From: Pseudocoprococcus catus
GTDB taxonomy: Bacteria > Bacillota > Clostridia > Lachnospirales > Lachnospiraceae
Length of the DNA: 64,000 nucleotides
Direction: 5' to 3'
Assembly: GCF_019734885.1 (NCBI RefSeq)
Contig: NZ_JAAXCM010000031.1
Coordinates: forward strand, 1 to 64,000
The notes under the pieces are model-generated. The model was not told the DNA's origin. It saw nothing but the letters and a program-made list of their open reading frames with translations, and did not search any database. Positions 25,099-36,115 of this stretch are shown one piece after another. How positions within the stretch are numbered: the stretch's first letter is position 1; each line of letters opens with the position of its first letter. A program made the position numbers and the translations under genes.

Positions 25099-26379
25099 AT
25101 GGCGGACATGAACAGAGGTCCCCTTGGTTTATACCTGCATTTTCCGTTTTGTGTGCGGAAGTGCAGGTATTGTGATTTTCTCTCTTTTCCATCAGATGAA
25201 GCCGGACGGGAGGCTTATTTGCAGAGATTAAAGAAGGAAATCATAGTCAGGGGTGAGAAATATCAGGATTATAGTATAGAAACATTATTTATCGGAGGGG
25301 GCACGCCTTCGCTGATGACAGGACAGCAGCTGACAGAATTACTGGATACAGTCAGAACGGCCTTTCATGTTTCTCCTTCCGGTGAGTGGACCATGGAATG
25401 CAATCCCGGTACCACAGATGCTGAAACCCTCAAGATTTATCGGGCGGCAGGCATTAACAGACTCAGCTTCGGCCTGCAGTCCATGAATGATGAAGAATTA
25501 AAATATCTGGGACGTATTCATACAGCGAAACAGTTTTTGGATAATTATCAGGCAGCCAGGAAAGCGGGTTTTGAGAATATCAATATTGATCTGATGTCAG
25601 CACTGCCGGGACAGACAACAGATTCCTGGCTGGATACACTGAAAAAAGCGGCAGCACTGGAACCGGAACATTTATCCGCATACAGTCTGATCATTGAAGA
25701 GGGCACACCTTTCTGGAAGCTTTATGGTGACGATCGGAGTGGCGAAGCGGATGTGGAGGGCATTATTGCTGACGGTGGAGCCGGTCGGCAGGGGAAAGCA
25801 GCAATACCGGCATTGCCGGATGAAGACAGCAGAGAGACTGACAGCGGATTAGTGATGAAGGAAAAGACCGGGTTTCCCGCACTGCCGGATGAGGACAGTG
25901 AGCGTGAAATGTATCATCTGACAAAGCGGATTCTGGCAGAACGGGGTTATGAACGATATGAAGTCTCCAATTATGCCAGAAAGGGTTTTGAATGCCATCA
26001 TAATCTGATGTACTGGCGCCGGAAGGATTATCTGGGCCTTGGATTGGGGGCAGCCAGTATGGTGGGCGAAAGACGCTTTTCAAATACCTCGGATATCTCG
26101 CGGTATATGCAGGATTTTGCCTATTGTCAGGAAGAGATTTTGGACAGGAAAGCTCAGATAGAGGAGACCATGTTTCTTGGGCTTCGCTGCACTTTGGGTG
26201 TATCAGATCAAACTTTTAAGGAAAAATTCGGAGAGAGTATGATGAATATTTACGGCGATATCATCAGACAATATGTATCGGAGGGTTTCCTTACTTATCA
26301 TGAAGAAAAGGGCAGACTGGCATTTACAGAATCGGGAATGGATGTCAGCAATTGGATCTTGTCGGATTTTCTTCTATAA
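25099..26379 (+). CDS. hemW: Radical-SAM heme chaperone HemW-like protein
   Basis: 426 aa from the ATG at 25099, one base after the lepA stop. The radical-SAM motif is CVRKCRYC (Cys18, 22, 25); FIGGGTPSLM and INIDLMSALPGQT are HemN/HemW hallmarks. The C-terminal HemN domain has YEVSNYARKGFECHHNLMYW and LGLGAAS. HemW binds heme and may pass it to apoproteins; it is not a true coproporphyrinogen oxidase. Odd: residues about 211-258 are an extra polar insert in which PALPDEDS occurs twice (237-244 and 260-267), apparently a partial duplication of the segment before EREMYHL. Confidence 0.9.
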   Translation: MADMNRGPLGLYLHFPFCVRKCRYCDFLSFPSDEAGREAYLQRLKKEIIVRGEKYQDYSIETLFIGGGTPSLMTGQQLTELLDTVRTAFHVSPSGEWTMECNPGTTDAETLKIYRAAGINRLSFGLQSMNDEELKYLGRIHTAKQFLDNYQAARKAGFENINIDLMSALPGQTTDSWLDTLKKAAALEPEHLSAYSLIIEEGTPFWKLYGDDRSGEADVEGIIADGGAGRQGKAAIPALPDEDSRETDSGLVMKEKTGFPALPDEDSEREMYHLTKRILAERGYERYEVSNYARKGFECHHNLMYWRRKDYLGLGLGAASMVGERRFSNTSDISRYMQDFAYCQEEILDRKAQIEETMFLGLRCTLGVSDQTFKEKFGESMMNIYGDIIRQYVSEGFLTYHEEKGRLAFTESGMDVSNWILSDFLL

Positions 26380-26424
26380 AAAAGAACAATTTTTGAAAAA
26401 AACAAAAAAATCATCATTTTCCAC

Positions 26425-26453
26425 TTGACAAAAGGTGGCTATGGTGATATTTT
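26425..26453 (+). promoter_or_regulatory. Sigma-A promoter of the hrcA operon
   Basis: TTGACA (26425-26430), 17-bp spacer, TATTTT (26448-26453). The CIRCE operator begins 15 bp downstream of the -10, so HrcA bound there would block transcription. Confidence 0.7.
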
Positions 26454-26468
26454 TGTATACAGAAGATG

Positions 26469-26495
26469 TTAGCACTCCAACACGATGAGTGCTAA
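26469..26495. promoter_or_regulatory. CIRCE operator (HrcA binding site)
   Basis: TTAGCACTC (26469-26477), nine bases, then GAGTGCTAA (26487-26495): a perfect match to the CIRCE inverted repeat. It lies between the promoter and the hrcA start, predicting self-repression and heat induction of hrcA-grpE-dnaK-dnaJ. Confidence 0.97.
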
Positions 26496-26518
26496 CAATG
26501 AAAGGGAGTGAGAAATCG

Positions 26519-27556
26519 ATGGAACTGGATGAGCGTAAGATTAAGATTTTGAATGCGATTATACAGACTTATCTGGAAACAGGTGAGCCGGTAGGGTCGA
26601 GAACTATTTCCAGATTCACCGATTTGAAGCTCAGTTCAGCAACAATCAGAAATGAGATGTCGGATCTGGAAGAGATGGGATACATTTTACAGCCGCATAC
26701 ATCGGCAGGACGTATTCCTTCTGATAAGGGCTATCGTTTCTATGTTGACAATCTGATGAAGGTTAAGTCCGAAGAGGTTGTGAGACAGAATGAGATGATG
26801 GTTCAGAAGGTCGACAAGCTCGAACAGGTTCTGAAACAGGTGGTGAAGCTGCTGGCGACGAATACGAATTATGCTTCGTTGATCACAGCACCCCAGAGCC
26901 AGAAGAACAAGCTTAAGTTCATTCAGCTGACAAGGGTGAATGAAGAGCAGATTCTGGCGGTGATGATGCTGGAAGGCAACATCATCAAGAACAAGATTTT
27001 GACTGTGGATGAGCTCGTTGAAGAAGAGGAAGTTGTGAAACTGAATCTTCTGCTGAACACTTATCTTCAGGGGCTGAGCCTTCAGGAAATCAACATGGAA
27101 CTGCTTCAGACAATGAAGCGGCAGGCACAGGGACACCGTAAGATTATCGGTGATCTGATTGATACGATTGTTGAGGCGATTCAGGAGGAGGATGATACCG
27201 AGATTTACACAAGCGGTACGACGAATCTTCTGAAGTATCCGGAGCTGGCAGACAGAGAGAAGGCAGGACAGCTTTTATATACGCTGGAAGAGAAGCAGGG
27301 TCTCAATGAACTGATTACAGCAGGTGAGAATGATGAGAATAAGCATGGCATTCAGGTTTATATCGGATCGGAATCACCGGTTCAATCCATGAAAGACTGC
27401 AGTATCGTTACAGCAACTTATGAATTGGAAGAAGGCGTTCAGGGAACGATAGGTATTATCGGACCGAAGCGAATGGATTATAAGAAGGTTGTGAATAATC
27501 TGGAGACAGTGATGACACAGCTGGATACAATATTTAAGAAAGACAAGAAAGAATAA
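26519..27556 (+). CDS. hrcA: Heat-inducible transcription repressor HrcA
   Basis: 345 aa from the ATG at 26519, preceded by GGGAGTGAG; the earlier GTG lies inside the CIRCE element. The winged-helix N-terminus has GEPVGSRTISRF and LSSATIRNEMSDLEEMGYI, then QPHTSAGRIPSDKGYRFYVD. The rest is the GAF-like dimerisation domain. HrcA binds CIRCE when folded with GroEL help and represses chaperone genes. It is first in the operon with grpE, dnaK and dnaJ. Confidence 0.97.
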   Translation: MELDERKIKILNAIIQTYLETGEPVGSRTISRFTDLKLSSATIRNEMSDLEEMGYILQPHTSAGRIPSDKGYRFYVDNLMKVKSEEVVRQNEMMVQKVDKLEQVLKQVVKLLATNTNYASLITAPQSQKNKLKFIQLTRVNEEQILAVMMLEGNIIKNKILTVDELVEEEEVVKLNLLLNTYLQGLSLQEINMELLQTMKRQAQGHRKIIGDLIDTIVEAIQEEDDTEIYTSGTTNLLKYPELADREKAGQLLYTLEEKQGLNELITAGENDENKHGIQVYIGSESPVQSMKDCSIVTATYELEEGVQGTIGIIGPKRMDYKKVVNNLETVMTQLDTIFKKDKKE

Positions 27557-27569
27557 GAGGTGACAGGCT

Positions 27570-28184
27570 TTGGCAGAGAATCAGAATAAAGAGAAAGATT
27601 TAGAACAGCCGGTTGAAGAGAAGGAAGAAACGACAGAGGCAGCAGCCGAAGAGAAAGAGACTTCCGAAACACCTGAAGCTGAAGAGAAAGAATCAGCGGA
27701 AGAGACACCGGAGAAGAAGTCAAAGTTCTTCAAGAAAGATAAGAAGGATAAGAAAGACGCAGAGATCGAAGAACTCAAAGACCGTCTGGTTCGCCAGATG
27801 GCAGAGTTTGATAATTATAGAAAACGTACTGACAAGGAGAAGAAACAGAATTATGAAATTGGTGCTTCTGATTTCATTCTGAAGATCCTTCCGGTGGTTG
27901 ATAATTTTGAAAGAGGTCTCGGAGCTATGACAGATGCAGATAAGGAATCTTCATTTGCGCAGGGTATTGAGATGATCTACAAGCAGCTGACCAAGGTGCT
28001 TGAGGATGAAGGCGTAACAGTAATCGAGGCCCAGGGCAAGGAATTTGATCCGATGCTTCACAATGCGGTTATGCAGCAGCCAAGTGATGAATATGAATCC
28101 GGTATCGTGATTCAGGAGCTTCAGAAGGGCTACAAGTACAAGGACAAAGTCCTCAGACACAGCATGGTTATGGTGGCTGAATAA
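27570..28184 (+). CDS. grpE: Nucleotide exchange factor GrpE
   Basis: 204 aa from a TTG at 27570 with AGAGGTG upstream. The first 65 residues are a low-complexity Glu/Lys/Thr-rich tail. The conserved part has LVRQMAEFDNYRKRTDKEK, SDFILKILPVVDNFERGL and the ending VIQELQKGYKYKDKVLRHSMV. GrpE releases ADP from DnaK and may act as a thermosensor. It sits 13 bp after hrcA and 59 bp before dnaK. Confidence 0.95.
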   Translation: MAENQNKEKDLEQPVEEKEETTEAAAEEKETSETPEAEEKESAEETPEKKSKFFKKDKKDKKDAEIEELKDRLVRQMAEFDNYRKRTDKEKKQNYEIGASDFILKILPVVDNFERGLGAMTDADKESSFAQGIEMIYKQLTKVLEDEGVTVIEAQGKEFDPMLHNAVMQQPSDEYESGIVIQELQKGYKYKDKVLRHSMVMVAE

Positions 28185-28231
28185 GAATAAGACAACAAGT
28201 TTCATTTATATAGATTTTTAGTTTATTTTAG

Positions 28232-30115
<1,884 letters not shown>

Positions 30116-30174
30116 AATTAGCGTATAATAGATAAGACTTGTAAGAAAGTCCTGAATGAATAAATAAACACAAA

Positions 30175-30210
30175 GGCGAAAAGTGAAGTGGCAACACTTG
30201 GCTTTTCGCC
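30175..30210 (+). promoter_or_regulatory. GNRA-capped hairpin between dnaK and dnaJ
   Basis: GGCGAAAAG (30175-30183) pairs with CTTTTCGCC (30202-30210). An inner stem AAGTG/CACTT closes a GCAA tetraloop. No T-run follows, so it is unlikely to be a simple terminator. It could be a processing or stability element that sets the dnaK:dnaJ ratio. Confidence 0.6.
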
Positions 30211-30238
30211 ATTTCCAAGCATAGAGGGAGAATCTCAG

Positions 30239-31417
30239 ATGGCAGAGAAAAGAGATTATTATGAAGTCCTTGGCGTAGATAAGAACGCAAGCGATGCCGA
30301 GTTGAAGAAGGCCTATCGTAAATTAGCGAAGAAATACCATCCGGACACCAATCCTGGAGATAAAGAAGCCGAGGCTAAATTTAAAGAAGCTTCCGAGGCA
30401 TATGCTGTATTAAGTGATGCAGACAAGAGAAGACAGTATGATCAGTTTGGCCATGCAGCCTTTGAGCAGGGCGGCGGCGGTGCCGGCGGATTTGGCGGAT
30501 TTGACTTTGGCGGAGATATGGGCGATATATTCGGTGACATATTTGGCGATCTTTTTGGCGGCGGAAGTAGAAGCAGAAGAGCTTACAATGGTCCAATGCA
30601 GGGTGCCAATGTGAAGATCAACATGCGGATCAGCTTTATGGAAGCGGTTTTTGGCGTTGAGAAGAACATCGAGATTGGCTACAAAGAAGAATGTGAAACA
30701 TGTCACGGAACGGGCGCGAAGCCTGGAACACAGCCGCAGACTTGTCCGAAGTGTAATGGATCAGGTCAGGTTGTATATACACAGCAGTCACTTTTCGGCC
30801 AGGTACGTAATGTGCAGACTTGTCCGGAATGCGGCGGTTCAGGTAAAGTTGTTAAAGAGAAGTGTCCGAAATGTGCAGGTCAGGGCTTCAAGAAGATCCG
30901 CAAGCCTTTGAAGGTGACAATTCCTGCAGGTGTTGATAACGGTATCAGTGTCAGAGTCGCAGGTTTTGGTGAACCGGGTAAGAACGGCGGGCCAAGAGGT
31001 GACTTATTGGTCGGTCTGCAGGTAGACAGTCATCCTATTTTCCAGCGTCAGGATTATGATATTTTCTCAACTGTTCCGATTTCGTTTGCGGATGCAGCGC
31101 TTGGCGGGGATATCAAGATCCAGACACTGGATGGCGAGATCACACAGACAATCCGTCCTGGTACACAGACAGATACACGTATCAGATTGAAGGGCAGGGG
31201 TGTCCCTTCCAGAAGAAACAAGAACCTGCGTGGTGATCATTACGTGACACTGGTCGTTCAGGTGCCTGAGAAACTGAATAATGAACAGAAAGAACTTCTT
31301 CGCAAGTTTGATGATGCCATGAAGGGCAAATACAAACCGGAAGAAAGCGAAGGCAAGAAGAAAAAATCTTTCAAAGAAAAAGTCGAAGAGAAATTAAAAG
31401 AGACCTTTGAAGATTAA
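30239..31417 (+). CDS. dnaJ: Chaperone DnaJ (Hsp40)
   Basis: 392 aa from the ATG at 30239 with GAGGGAGA upstream. The J domain has the KKYHPDTN (HPD) motif; a Gly/Phe-rich region (about 75-115) follows. Four CxxCxGxG-type zinc motifs lie between about 150 and 215 ([32 protein letters not shown]). C-terminal substrate-binding domains follow. It stimulates the DnaK ATPase and delivers substrates. A strong terminator lies after it. Confidence 0.97.
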   Translation: MAEKRDYYEVLGVDKNASDAELKKAYRKLAKKYHPDTNPGDKEAEAKFKEASEAYAVLSDADKRRQYDQFGHAAFEQGGGGAGGFGGFDFGGDMGDIFGDIFGDLFGGGSRSRRAYNGPMQGANVKINMRISFMEAVFGVEKNIEIGYKEECETCHGTGAKPGTQPQTCPKCNGSGQVVYTQQSLFGQVRNVQTCPECGGSGKVVKEKCPKCAGQGFKKIRKPLKVTIPAGVDNGISVRVAGFGEPGKNGGPRGDLLVGLQVDSHPIFQRQDYDIFSTVPISFADAALGGDIKIQTLDGEITQTIRPGTQTDTRIRLKGRGVPSRRNKNLRGDHYVTLVVQVPEKLNNEQKELLRKFDDAMKGKYKPEESEGKKKKSFKEKVEEKLKETFED

Positions 31418-31436
31418 GTCAGAACAAAATATCACA

Positions 31437-31480
31437 GGGCTTTTGGAATTCCGTAAAACGGAATTTCAAAATGCCCTTTT
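31437..31480 (+). terminator. Terminator of the chaperone operon
   Basis: AATTCCGT and ACGGAATT form the inner stem. It is extended by CTTTTG and CAAAA and closed by GGGC/GCCC, then TTTT. It lies 20 bp after dnaJ. Confidence 0.8.
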
Positions 31481-31549
31481 GTGCGTTAGAATAGAGCTTG
31501 TATAGGATCGTATAAATATATAATTGCATATAAAAGGAGAGCAAAGAAT

Positions 31550-32506
31550 ATGAAATGGAATAAATATCGTATGAAGACAACGACAGAAGCGGTGGATCTG
31601 ATCAGCTATACATTAGGTGAAATGGGTATTGAGGGAATTGAGATTGAGGATAAAATTCCGCTTTCTGACGAAGATAAGAAGAAAATGTTTATTGATATTC
31701 TGCCGGATCTGGGTGAGGACGATGGTGTTGCCTACGTATCATTTTATATCGAGCCGGAGAAAGATCATGCAGAAACGCTGCAGGAAGTAACAGAAGCGGT
31801 TAAGGAGCTGGCAGATTTTGTGGATATCGGTGAGGCATCTATTGAGAAATCCGAAACGGCAGATGTGGATTGGATGAATAACTGGAAGAAGTTCTGGAAA
31901 CCGTTCAAAGTTGATGACAAGATCATTATCAAACCGACATGGGAGAAGCTTCCTGAGGATACAACAGAGGATACCCTTGTGGTAGAACTTGATCCGGGTA
32001 CTGCCTTTGGTACCGGCATGCATCATACGACTCGCCTGTGCATTACACAGATGAAGAAGTATCTCCAAAAAGGACAGAAACTGTTTGATGTGGGCTGCGG
32101 CAGCGGTATTTTATCTATCATCGGCCTGATGCTGGGAGCAGGGGAGGCCATGGCAACAGATGTGGACCCGAATGCTGTTGCAGCTGCTATTGAGAATGCG
32201 AAGGTCAACCATATTGATATGAGCAAATACGATGTCAAAGCCGGTGATATAATCACTGATGCGGATTTCAGACATACCTGCGGCGATGAGAAGTATGATC
32301 TTGTGCTGGCCAATATCCTTGCAGATGTCATTATACCGCTTTCAGGTGTGATCAAAGACAATATGAAGCCGGGGGCATTATTTGTTTCCTCCGGCATCAT
32401 CAATACAAAGGAAGATGCTGTGAGAGAAGCGCTGCTGTCTAATGGCTTTGAAATCCTTGAAGTGACACATTCCGGTGACTGGGTTGCATTTACAGCCAGA
32501 AAATAA
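31550..32506 (+). CDS. prmA: Ribosomal protein L11 methyltransferase
   Basis: 318 aa with AAAGGAGAG upstream. An N-terminal substrate-recognition region of about 110 residues precedes a class I methyltransferase domain. DPGTAFGTGMHHTTRLC and the SAM-binding FDVGCGSGILSI are clear, then LVLANILADVI with the PrmA-type NILA motif. It trimethylates L11. The dnaJ-prmA-rsmE order is shared with Bacillus subtilis. Confidence 0.94.
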   Translation: MKWNKYRMKTTTEAVDLISYTLGEMGIEGIEIEDKIPLSDEDKKKMFIDILPDLGEDDGVAYVSFYIEPEKDHAETLQEVTEAVKELADFVDIGEASIEKSETADVDWMNNWKKFWKPFKVDDKIIIKPTWEKLPEDTTEDTLVVELDPGTAFGTGMHHTTRLCITQMKKYLQKGQKLFDVGCGSGILSIIGLMLGAGEAMATDVDPNAVAAAIENAKVNHIDMSKYDVKAGDIITDADFRHTCGDEKYDLVLANILADVIIPLSGVIKDNMKPGALFVSSGIINTKEDAVREALLSNGFEILEVTHSGDWVAFTARK

Positions 32507-32512
32507 ACGGGG

Positions 32513-32542
32513 TTGAATATGCAGTCCGTTTCATGCTATAAT
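32513..32542 (+). promoter_or_regulatory. Candidate extended -10 promoter of rsmE
   Basis: TTGAAT (32513-32518), 18-bp spacer and TATAAT (32537-32542) preceded by TGC. It sits in the prmA-rsmE gap. Confidence 0.6.
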
Positions 32543-32595
32543 GGCAAAAGCGCCATAAGGTTACGTGAACAGTTTAAGGTGGAGGGAGTGCAGGA

Positions 32596-33336
32596 ATGCC
32601 TAGATTTTTTGTAGGGACAGATCAGATTAGTGATAAGAATATTGTGATCACAGGCACAGATGTCAATCATATCAGGAATGTACTGAGGATGGCACCGGGT
32701 GAAGAGGTGACGGTCAGCGATGGTCAGGGAATGGATTATTTCTGCAAAATTGCAGAATTGACAAAGGAAGAAGTGCGTCTGGATATTATTGACAGCTGGC
32801 ATTCTTTTGTGGAACTGCCTGCAAAGATTTATCTGTTTCAGGGACTGCCAAAGGCGGATAAGATGGAATTGATCATCCAGAAGGCAGTGGAACTTGGTGT
32901 TTATGAGATTGTCCCGGTTGCAACAAAGCGGGCGGTTGTGAAGCTGGATGCGAAGAAGGAAGAGAAGAAGCGCCTTCGCTGGCAGAGCATTGCTGAAAGT
33001 GCAGCAAAGCAGGCCGGAAGAGCCCTGATTCCTCAGGTTGCACCGTGTATGAATTTTGACAAGGCACTCAGGATGTGCAATGGATTGGATGCGGCATTGA
33101 TTCCTTATGAGAAGGCAGAGGGTATGCAGCATGCAAGAGATCAGGTGCGTGCACTTCACGGCAAGCATTCGATCGGTATATTTATAGGACCTGAAGGCGG
33201 ATTTGAAGAAAGTGAGATTGAAGCAGCCAGAGGGGCAGGTGCCGTTCCGATTACCCTTGGGCACAGAATTCTGAGAACGGAAACAGCCGGACTGACAATG
33301 CTTTCCATTTTGATGTTTGAACTGGAAGAGGATTAA
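32596..33336 (+). CDS. rsmE: 16S rRNA m3U1498 methyltransferase RsmE
   Basis: 246 aa with GGTGGAGGGAG upstream. An N-terminal PUA-like domain contains ITGTDVNHIRNVLRM. The SPOUT domain has LFQGLPKADKMELIIQKAVELG, KRLRWQSIAESAAKQAGR, IGPEGGFEESEIE and LGHRILRTETAG, which forms the SAM-binding knot. It methylates U1498 of 16S rRNA. The cysteine desulfurase gene begins seven bases after its stop. Confidence 0.95.
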   Translation: MPRFFVGTDQISDKNIVITGTDVNHIRNVLRMAPGEEVTVSDGQGMDYFCKIAELTKEEVRLDIIDSWHSFVELPAKIYLFQGLPKADKMELIIQKAVELGVYEIVPVATKRAVVKLDAKKEEKKRLRWQSIAESAAKQAGRALIPQVAPCMNFDKALRMCNGLDAALIPYEKAEGMQHARDQVRALHGKHSIGIFIGPEGGFEESEIEAARGAGAVPITLGHRILRTETAGLTMLSILMFELEED

Positions 33337-33343
33337 GGTTTAT

Positions 33344-34564
33344 ATGGAAATTTATATGGATAATGCTGCGACAACCAGAGTGTATCCGGAGGTTGTACAG
33401 CTGATGAACAAAATTATGGAAGAAGACTACGGCAATCCTTCTTCTCTGCATATGAAGGGTGTTGAAGCAGAACGTTATATCCGTCATGCCAGAGAGATTC
33501 TTGCCGGCATTCTGAAAGTCGAAGAGAAGGAATTGATTTTTACTTCGGGCGGAACAGAATCCAATAACCTGGCGATTATCGGAGGGGCACTGGCGAATCA
33601 GAGAGCAGGCAGGCATCTGATCACGACTCGTGTGGAACATGCATCTGTATACCAGCCAATGATGTTTTTGGAACAGATGGGTTTTGAGGTCACATGGCTG
33701 CCTGTGAATGCATATGGTCTTGCAGACCTTCAGGCACTGAGAGATGCCATCAGACCGGATACCATTCTTGTGTCTATGATGTGTGTGAACAATGAGATCG
33801 GCACGATTGAACCTATTGCAGATGCTGCAGCGATCATCAAAGAGTGCAATCCTTCCACACTATTTCACGTGGATGCGATTCAGGGATTCGGGAAAGTTGT
33901 TTTACACCCGAAGAGAATAGGCATTGATATGTTATCTGTCAGCAGTCATAAGATTCATGGCCCGAAGGGCACCGGATTTTTATGGGTACGGGACAAAGTA
34001 AAGCTTCAGCCGTTAATTCTTGGCGGCGGTCATCAGAAAGGAATGCGCTCCGGTACGGAGAATGTACCCGGTGTAGCAGGAATGGCGAAAGCTGCAGAAA
34101 TTGAATATACAGATTTTGAAAATAAACTGACTTATCTTTACGGGATACGCAGTTATTTTATAGAAGAGATAGAGAAACTGGAAGGGACGGTTGTGAATGG
34201 CGGAAGAAGCCGGGGCACTTTAAACCAGCCGGCAGCTGAACATCCGGAGGACTGTGCGGCACCCCATGTGGTCAGTGTCAGCTTTCAGGATATTCGTGCG
34301 GAGGTACTTTTACATGCCCTTGAGGAAGCGAAGATCTATGTATCCAGTGGGTCAGCATGCTCATCCAATCATCCGGCAATCAGCGGTACATTAAAGGCGA
34401 TCGGTGTTGAAAAACGATACCTGGATGCGACTGTACGCTTTAGTTTTTCATTCGATACAACAAAAGAAGAAATAGATGAATGTATGGCACAGCTTAGCAG
34501 GCTGTTGCCGATGCTCAGGCGTTATACGCCTGGCGGAAGAAAAAGAGGAGGCAAACGTGTATAA
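33344..34564 (+). CDS. Cysteine desulfurase (NifS/IscS-like), ThiI partner
   Basis: 406 aa from the ATG at 33344. It is a PLP enzyme with YMDNAATTRVYPEV, the ISC-type lysine loop SVSSHKIHGPKGTG and the active-site loop SSGSACSS. It takes sulfur from cysteine, giving alanine and an enzyme persulfide. The thiI gene overlaps its last 8 bp, so its likely role is sulfur supply for tRNA 4-thiouridine, as for NifZ in Bacillus subtilis, rather than general Fe-S assembly. The C-terminal Arg/Gly/Lys-rich tail is short. Confidence 0.9.
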   Translation: MEIYMDNAATTRVYPEVVQLMNKIMEEDYGNPSSLHMKGVEAERYIRHAREILAGILKVEEKELIFTSGGTESNNLAIIGGALANQRAGRHLITTRVEHASVYQPMMFLEQMGFEVTWLPVNAYGLADLQALRDAIRPDTILVSMMCVNNEIGTIEPIADAAAIIKECNPSTLFHVDAIQGFGKVVLHPKRIGIDMLSVSSHKIHGPKGTGFLWVRDKVKLQPLILGGGHQKGMRSGTENVPGVAGMAKAAEIEYTDFENKLTYLYGIRSYFIEEIEKLEGTVVNGGRSRGTLNQPAAEHPEDCAAPHVVSVSFQDIRAEVLLHALEEAKIYVSSGSACSSNHPAISGTLKAIGVEKRYLDATVRFSFSFDTTKEEIDECMAQLSRLLPMLRRYTPGGRKRGGKRV

Positions 34565-35735
34565 AGCTTTTTTGATCAAGTATGGAGAAATCGGCATTAA
34601 GGGCAAGAATCGTTATCTGTTCGAATATGCCCTGATGGATCAGATCAAATTCTCACTTCGCAAAGTAGACGGTCAGTTTGAGGTAACAAAGGAACAGGGC
34701 CGCGTGTATGTGGAGGCACTGACGGACTATGATTATGATGAAGTGATTAAAGCCCTTTCAAGGGTATTTGGTATTGTTGCCATTTGTCCGGTTGTTTTGT
34801 GTGACAACAATGAATGGAGCAATTTGTGTCAGGTAACTGGTGATTATATGGAGAGAACTTATCCGGACCAGCATTTATCCTTTAAGGTTTTTGCCAGAAG
34901 AGCGGACAAGAGTTATCCGAAGAAATCCATGGAGATCGGAGCAGATATGGGTGAATATCTGCTGGACAGATTCCCGGATATGACAGTGGATGTCCATAGT
35001 CCGGATGTAGCACTGAATATTGAAGTGCGTGAGAGAACATATATTTATTCCATTTCTATTCCGGGACCGGGCGGTATGCCTGTGGGAACGAATGGAAAGG
35101 CTACATTATTGTTATCAGGCGGTATTGACAGCCCTGTAGCCGGTTATATGATCGCAAAACGCGGTGTTAAGATTGATGCGGTTTATTTCCATGCACCGCC
35201 ATATACAAGTGAACGTGCGAAGCAGAAAGTTATTGACCTTGCGAAGATTGTTGCCGCTTATGCCGGACCGATCAATCTGCATGTGATTAACTTTACAGAT
35301 ATCCAGCTGGCGATTTACGACAAATGCCCGCATGATGAGCTGACGATCATTATGCGTCGTTATATGATGAAAATTGCAGAGCATATTGCCCTGGAAGAAG
35401 GCTCTTTGGGATTGATCACCGGTGAGAGTATCGGTCAGGTGGCCAGTCAGACTATGCAGAGTCTGCGGGCAACCAATGCTGTCTGCACACTGCCGGTTTA
35501 TCGTCCGGTGATTGGCTTTGATAAGAATGATATTGTTGAGATTTCAGAGAAGATTGGCGCTTTCGAGACATCCATTCAGCCGTTCGAAGACTGCTGTACA
35601 ATATTTGTGGCAAAGCATCCGGTTACGAAGCCGAATGTCCGTGCCATCGAACGTTCAGAACATCATCTGGTGGATGTAATTGATGATCTGCTCAAGACGG
35701 CTATTGAGACGAGAGAGACGATTCTCTGCGAATAA
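34557..35735 (+). CDS. thiI: tRNA 4-thiouridine synthase ThiI
   Basis: 392 aa from a GTG at 34557 with GAGGAGGC upstream. An N-terminal ferredoxin-like and THUMP region (to about 165) is followed by the PP-loop ATPase motif LLLSGGIDSPVAGYM. IGFDKNDIVEISEKIG and FEDCCTIFVAKHP are typical of ThiI. It has no C-terminal rhodanese domain, as in most Firmicutes, so sulfur should come directly from the overlapping desulfurase. It makes s4U8 in tRNA and may also support thiazole synthesis. Confidence 0.95.
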   Translation: MYKAFLIKYGEIGIKGKNRYLFEYALMDQIKFSLRKVDGQFEVTKEQGRVYVEALTDYDYDEVIKALSRVFGIVAICPVVLCDNNEWSNLCQVTGDYMERTYPDQHLSFKVFARRADKSYPKKSMEIGADMGEYLLDRFPDMTVDVHSPDVALNIEVRERTYIYSISIPGPGGMPVGTNGKATLLLSGGIDSPVAGYMIAKRGVKIDAVYFHAPPYTSERAKQKVIDLAKIVAAYAGPINLHVINFTDIQLAIYDKCPHDELTIIMRRYMMKIAEHIALEEGSLGLITGESIGQVASQTMQSLRATNAVCTLPVYRPVIGFDKNDIVEISEKIGAFETSIQPFEDCCTIFVAKHPVTKPNVRAIERSEHHLVDVIDDLLKTAIETRETILCE

Positions 35736-35738
35736 ACA

Positions 35739-35766
35739 AAAAAGGACTGCTGATAATCAGCAGTCC
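35739..35766 (-). terminator. Terminator of the HPr-like gene
   Basis: GGACTGCTGA (35744-35753) and TCAGCAGTCC (35757-35766) form a perfect 10-bp stem with a TAA loop. On the minus strand it is followed by six T. It may also end thiI transcripts from the other side. Confidence 0.8.
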
Positions 35767-35784
35767 GAAGAATTATGTGATGGC

Positions 35785-36018
35785 CTAGTCTACAATGTAT
35801 GGCTGAATAATCTTGAGAATTTCATCCATTTCATCACTCTCATGGATTGTGAGTTCGATTGGTTTGGAAAGGTCAAGGCTGAAGATACCCATAATTGACT
35901 TGGCATCGATGACATAACGACCGGAGATTAGATCAAAATCTGTGTTGAATCGGCTGATGTCATTGACAAATCCCTTTACTTTATCGATGGAATCGAGGCA
36001 TACTCGAACTGTTTTCAT
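35785..36018 (-). CDS. HPr-like protein lacking the active-site histidine
   Basis: 77 aa with AGGAGG upstream. The fold pattern is that of HPr: a helix with VKGFVNDISRF, then the GRYVIDAKSIMGIFSLDLS segment with the regulatory-serine motif (KSIMGIxSL, Ser41), and a C-terminal helix. The active-site HARPA sequence with His15 is missing: the N-terminus reads VRVCLDSIDKVK. It cannot carry phosphate for sugar uptake. Like Crh in Bacillus it might act only through Ser phosphorylation and CcpA, but that is inference. It is encoded alone, facing thiI. Confidence 0.8.
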   Translation of the reverse strand: MKTVRVCLDSIDKVKGFVNDISRFNTDFDLISGRYVIDAKSIMGIFSLDLSKPIELTIHESDEMDEILKIIQPYIVD

Positions 36019-36115
36019 GGCTGTTCCTCCTTTAGTTTTGGTTAATATTATATTACAATATTATACTACATTCGGAATGGACAAAAGTCAATAGGCGAGT
36101 ATTTTATAAATTGCA

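Noticed and set aside
25099-26379. Oxygen-independent coproporphyrinogen III oxidase (HemN)
   Set aside because: The position next to lepA and the HemW-type motifs fit HemW; HemN is longer at the N-terminus.
32536-33264. 242-codon frame opposite rsmE
   Set aside because: rsmE is unambiguous by motifs and neighbours; the opposite frame shows no known domain.
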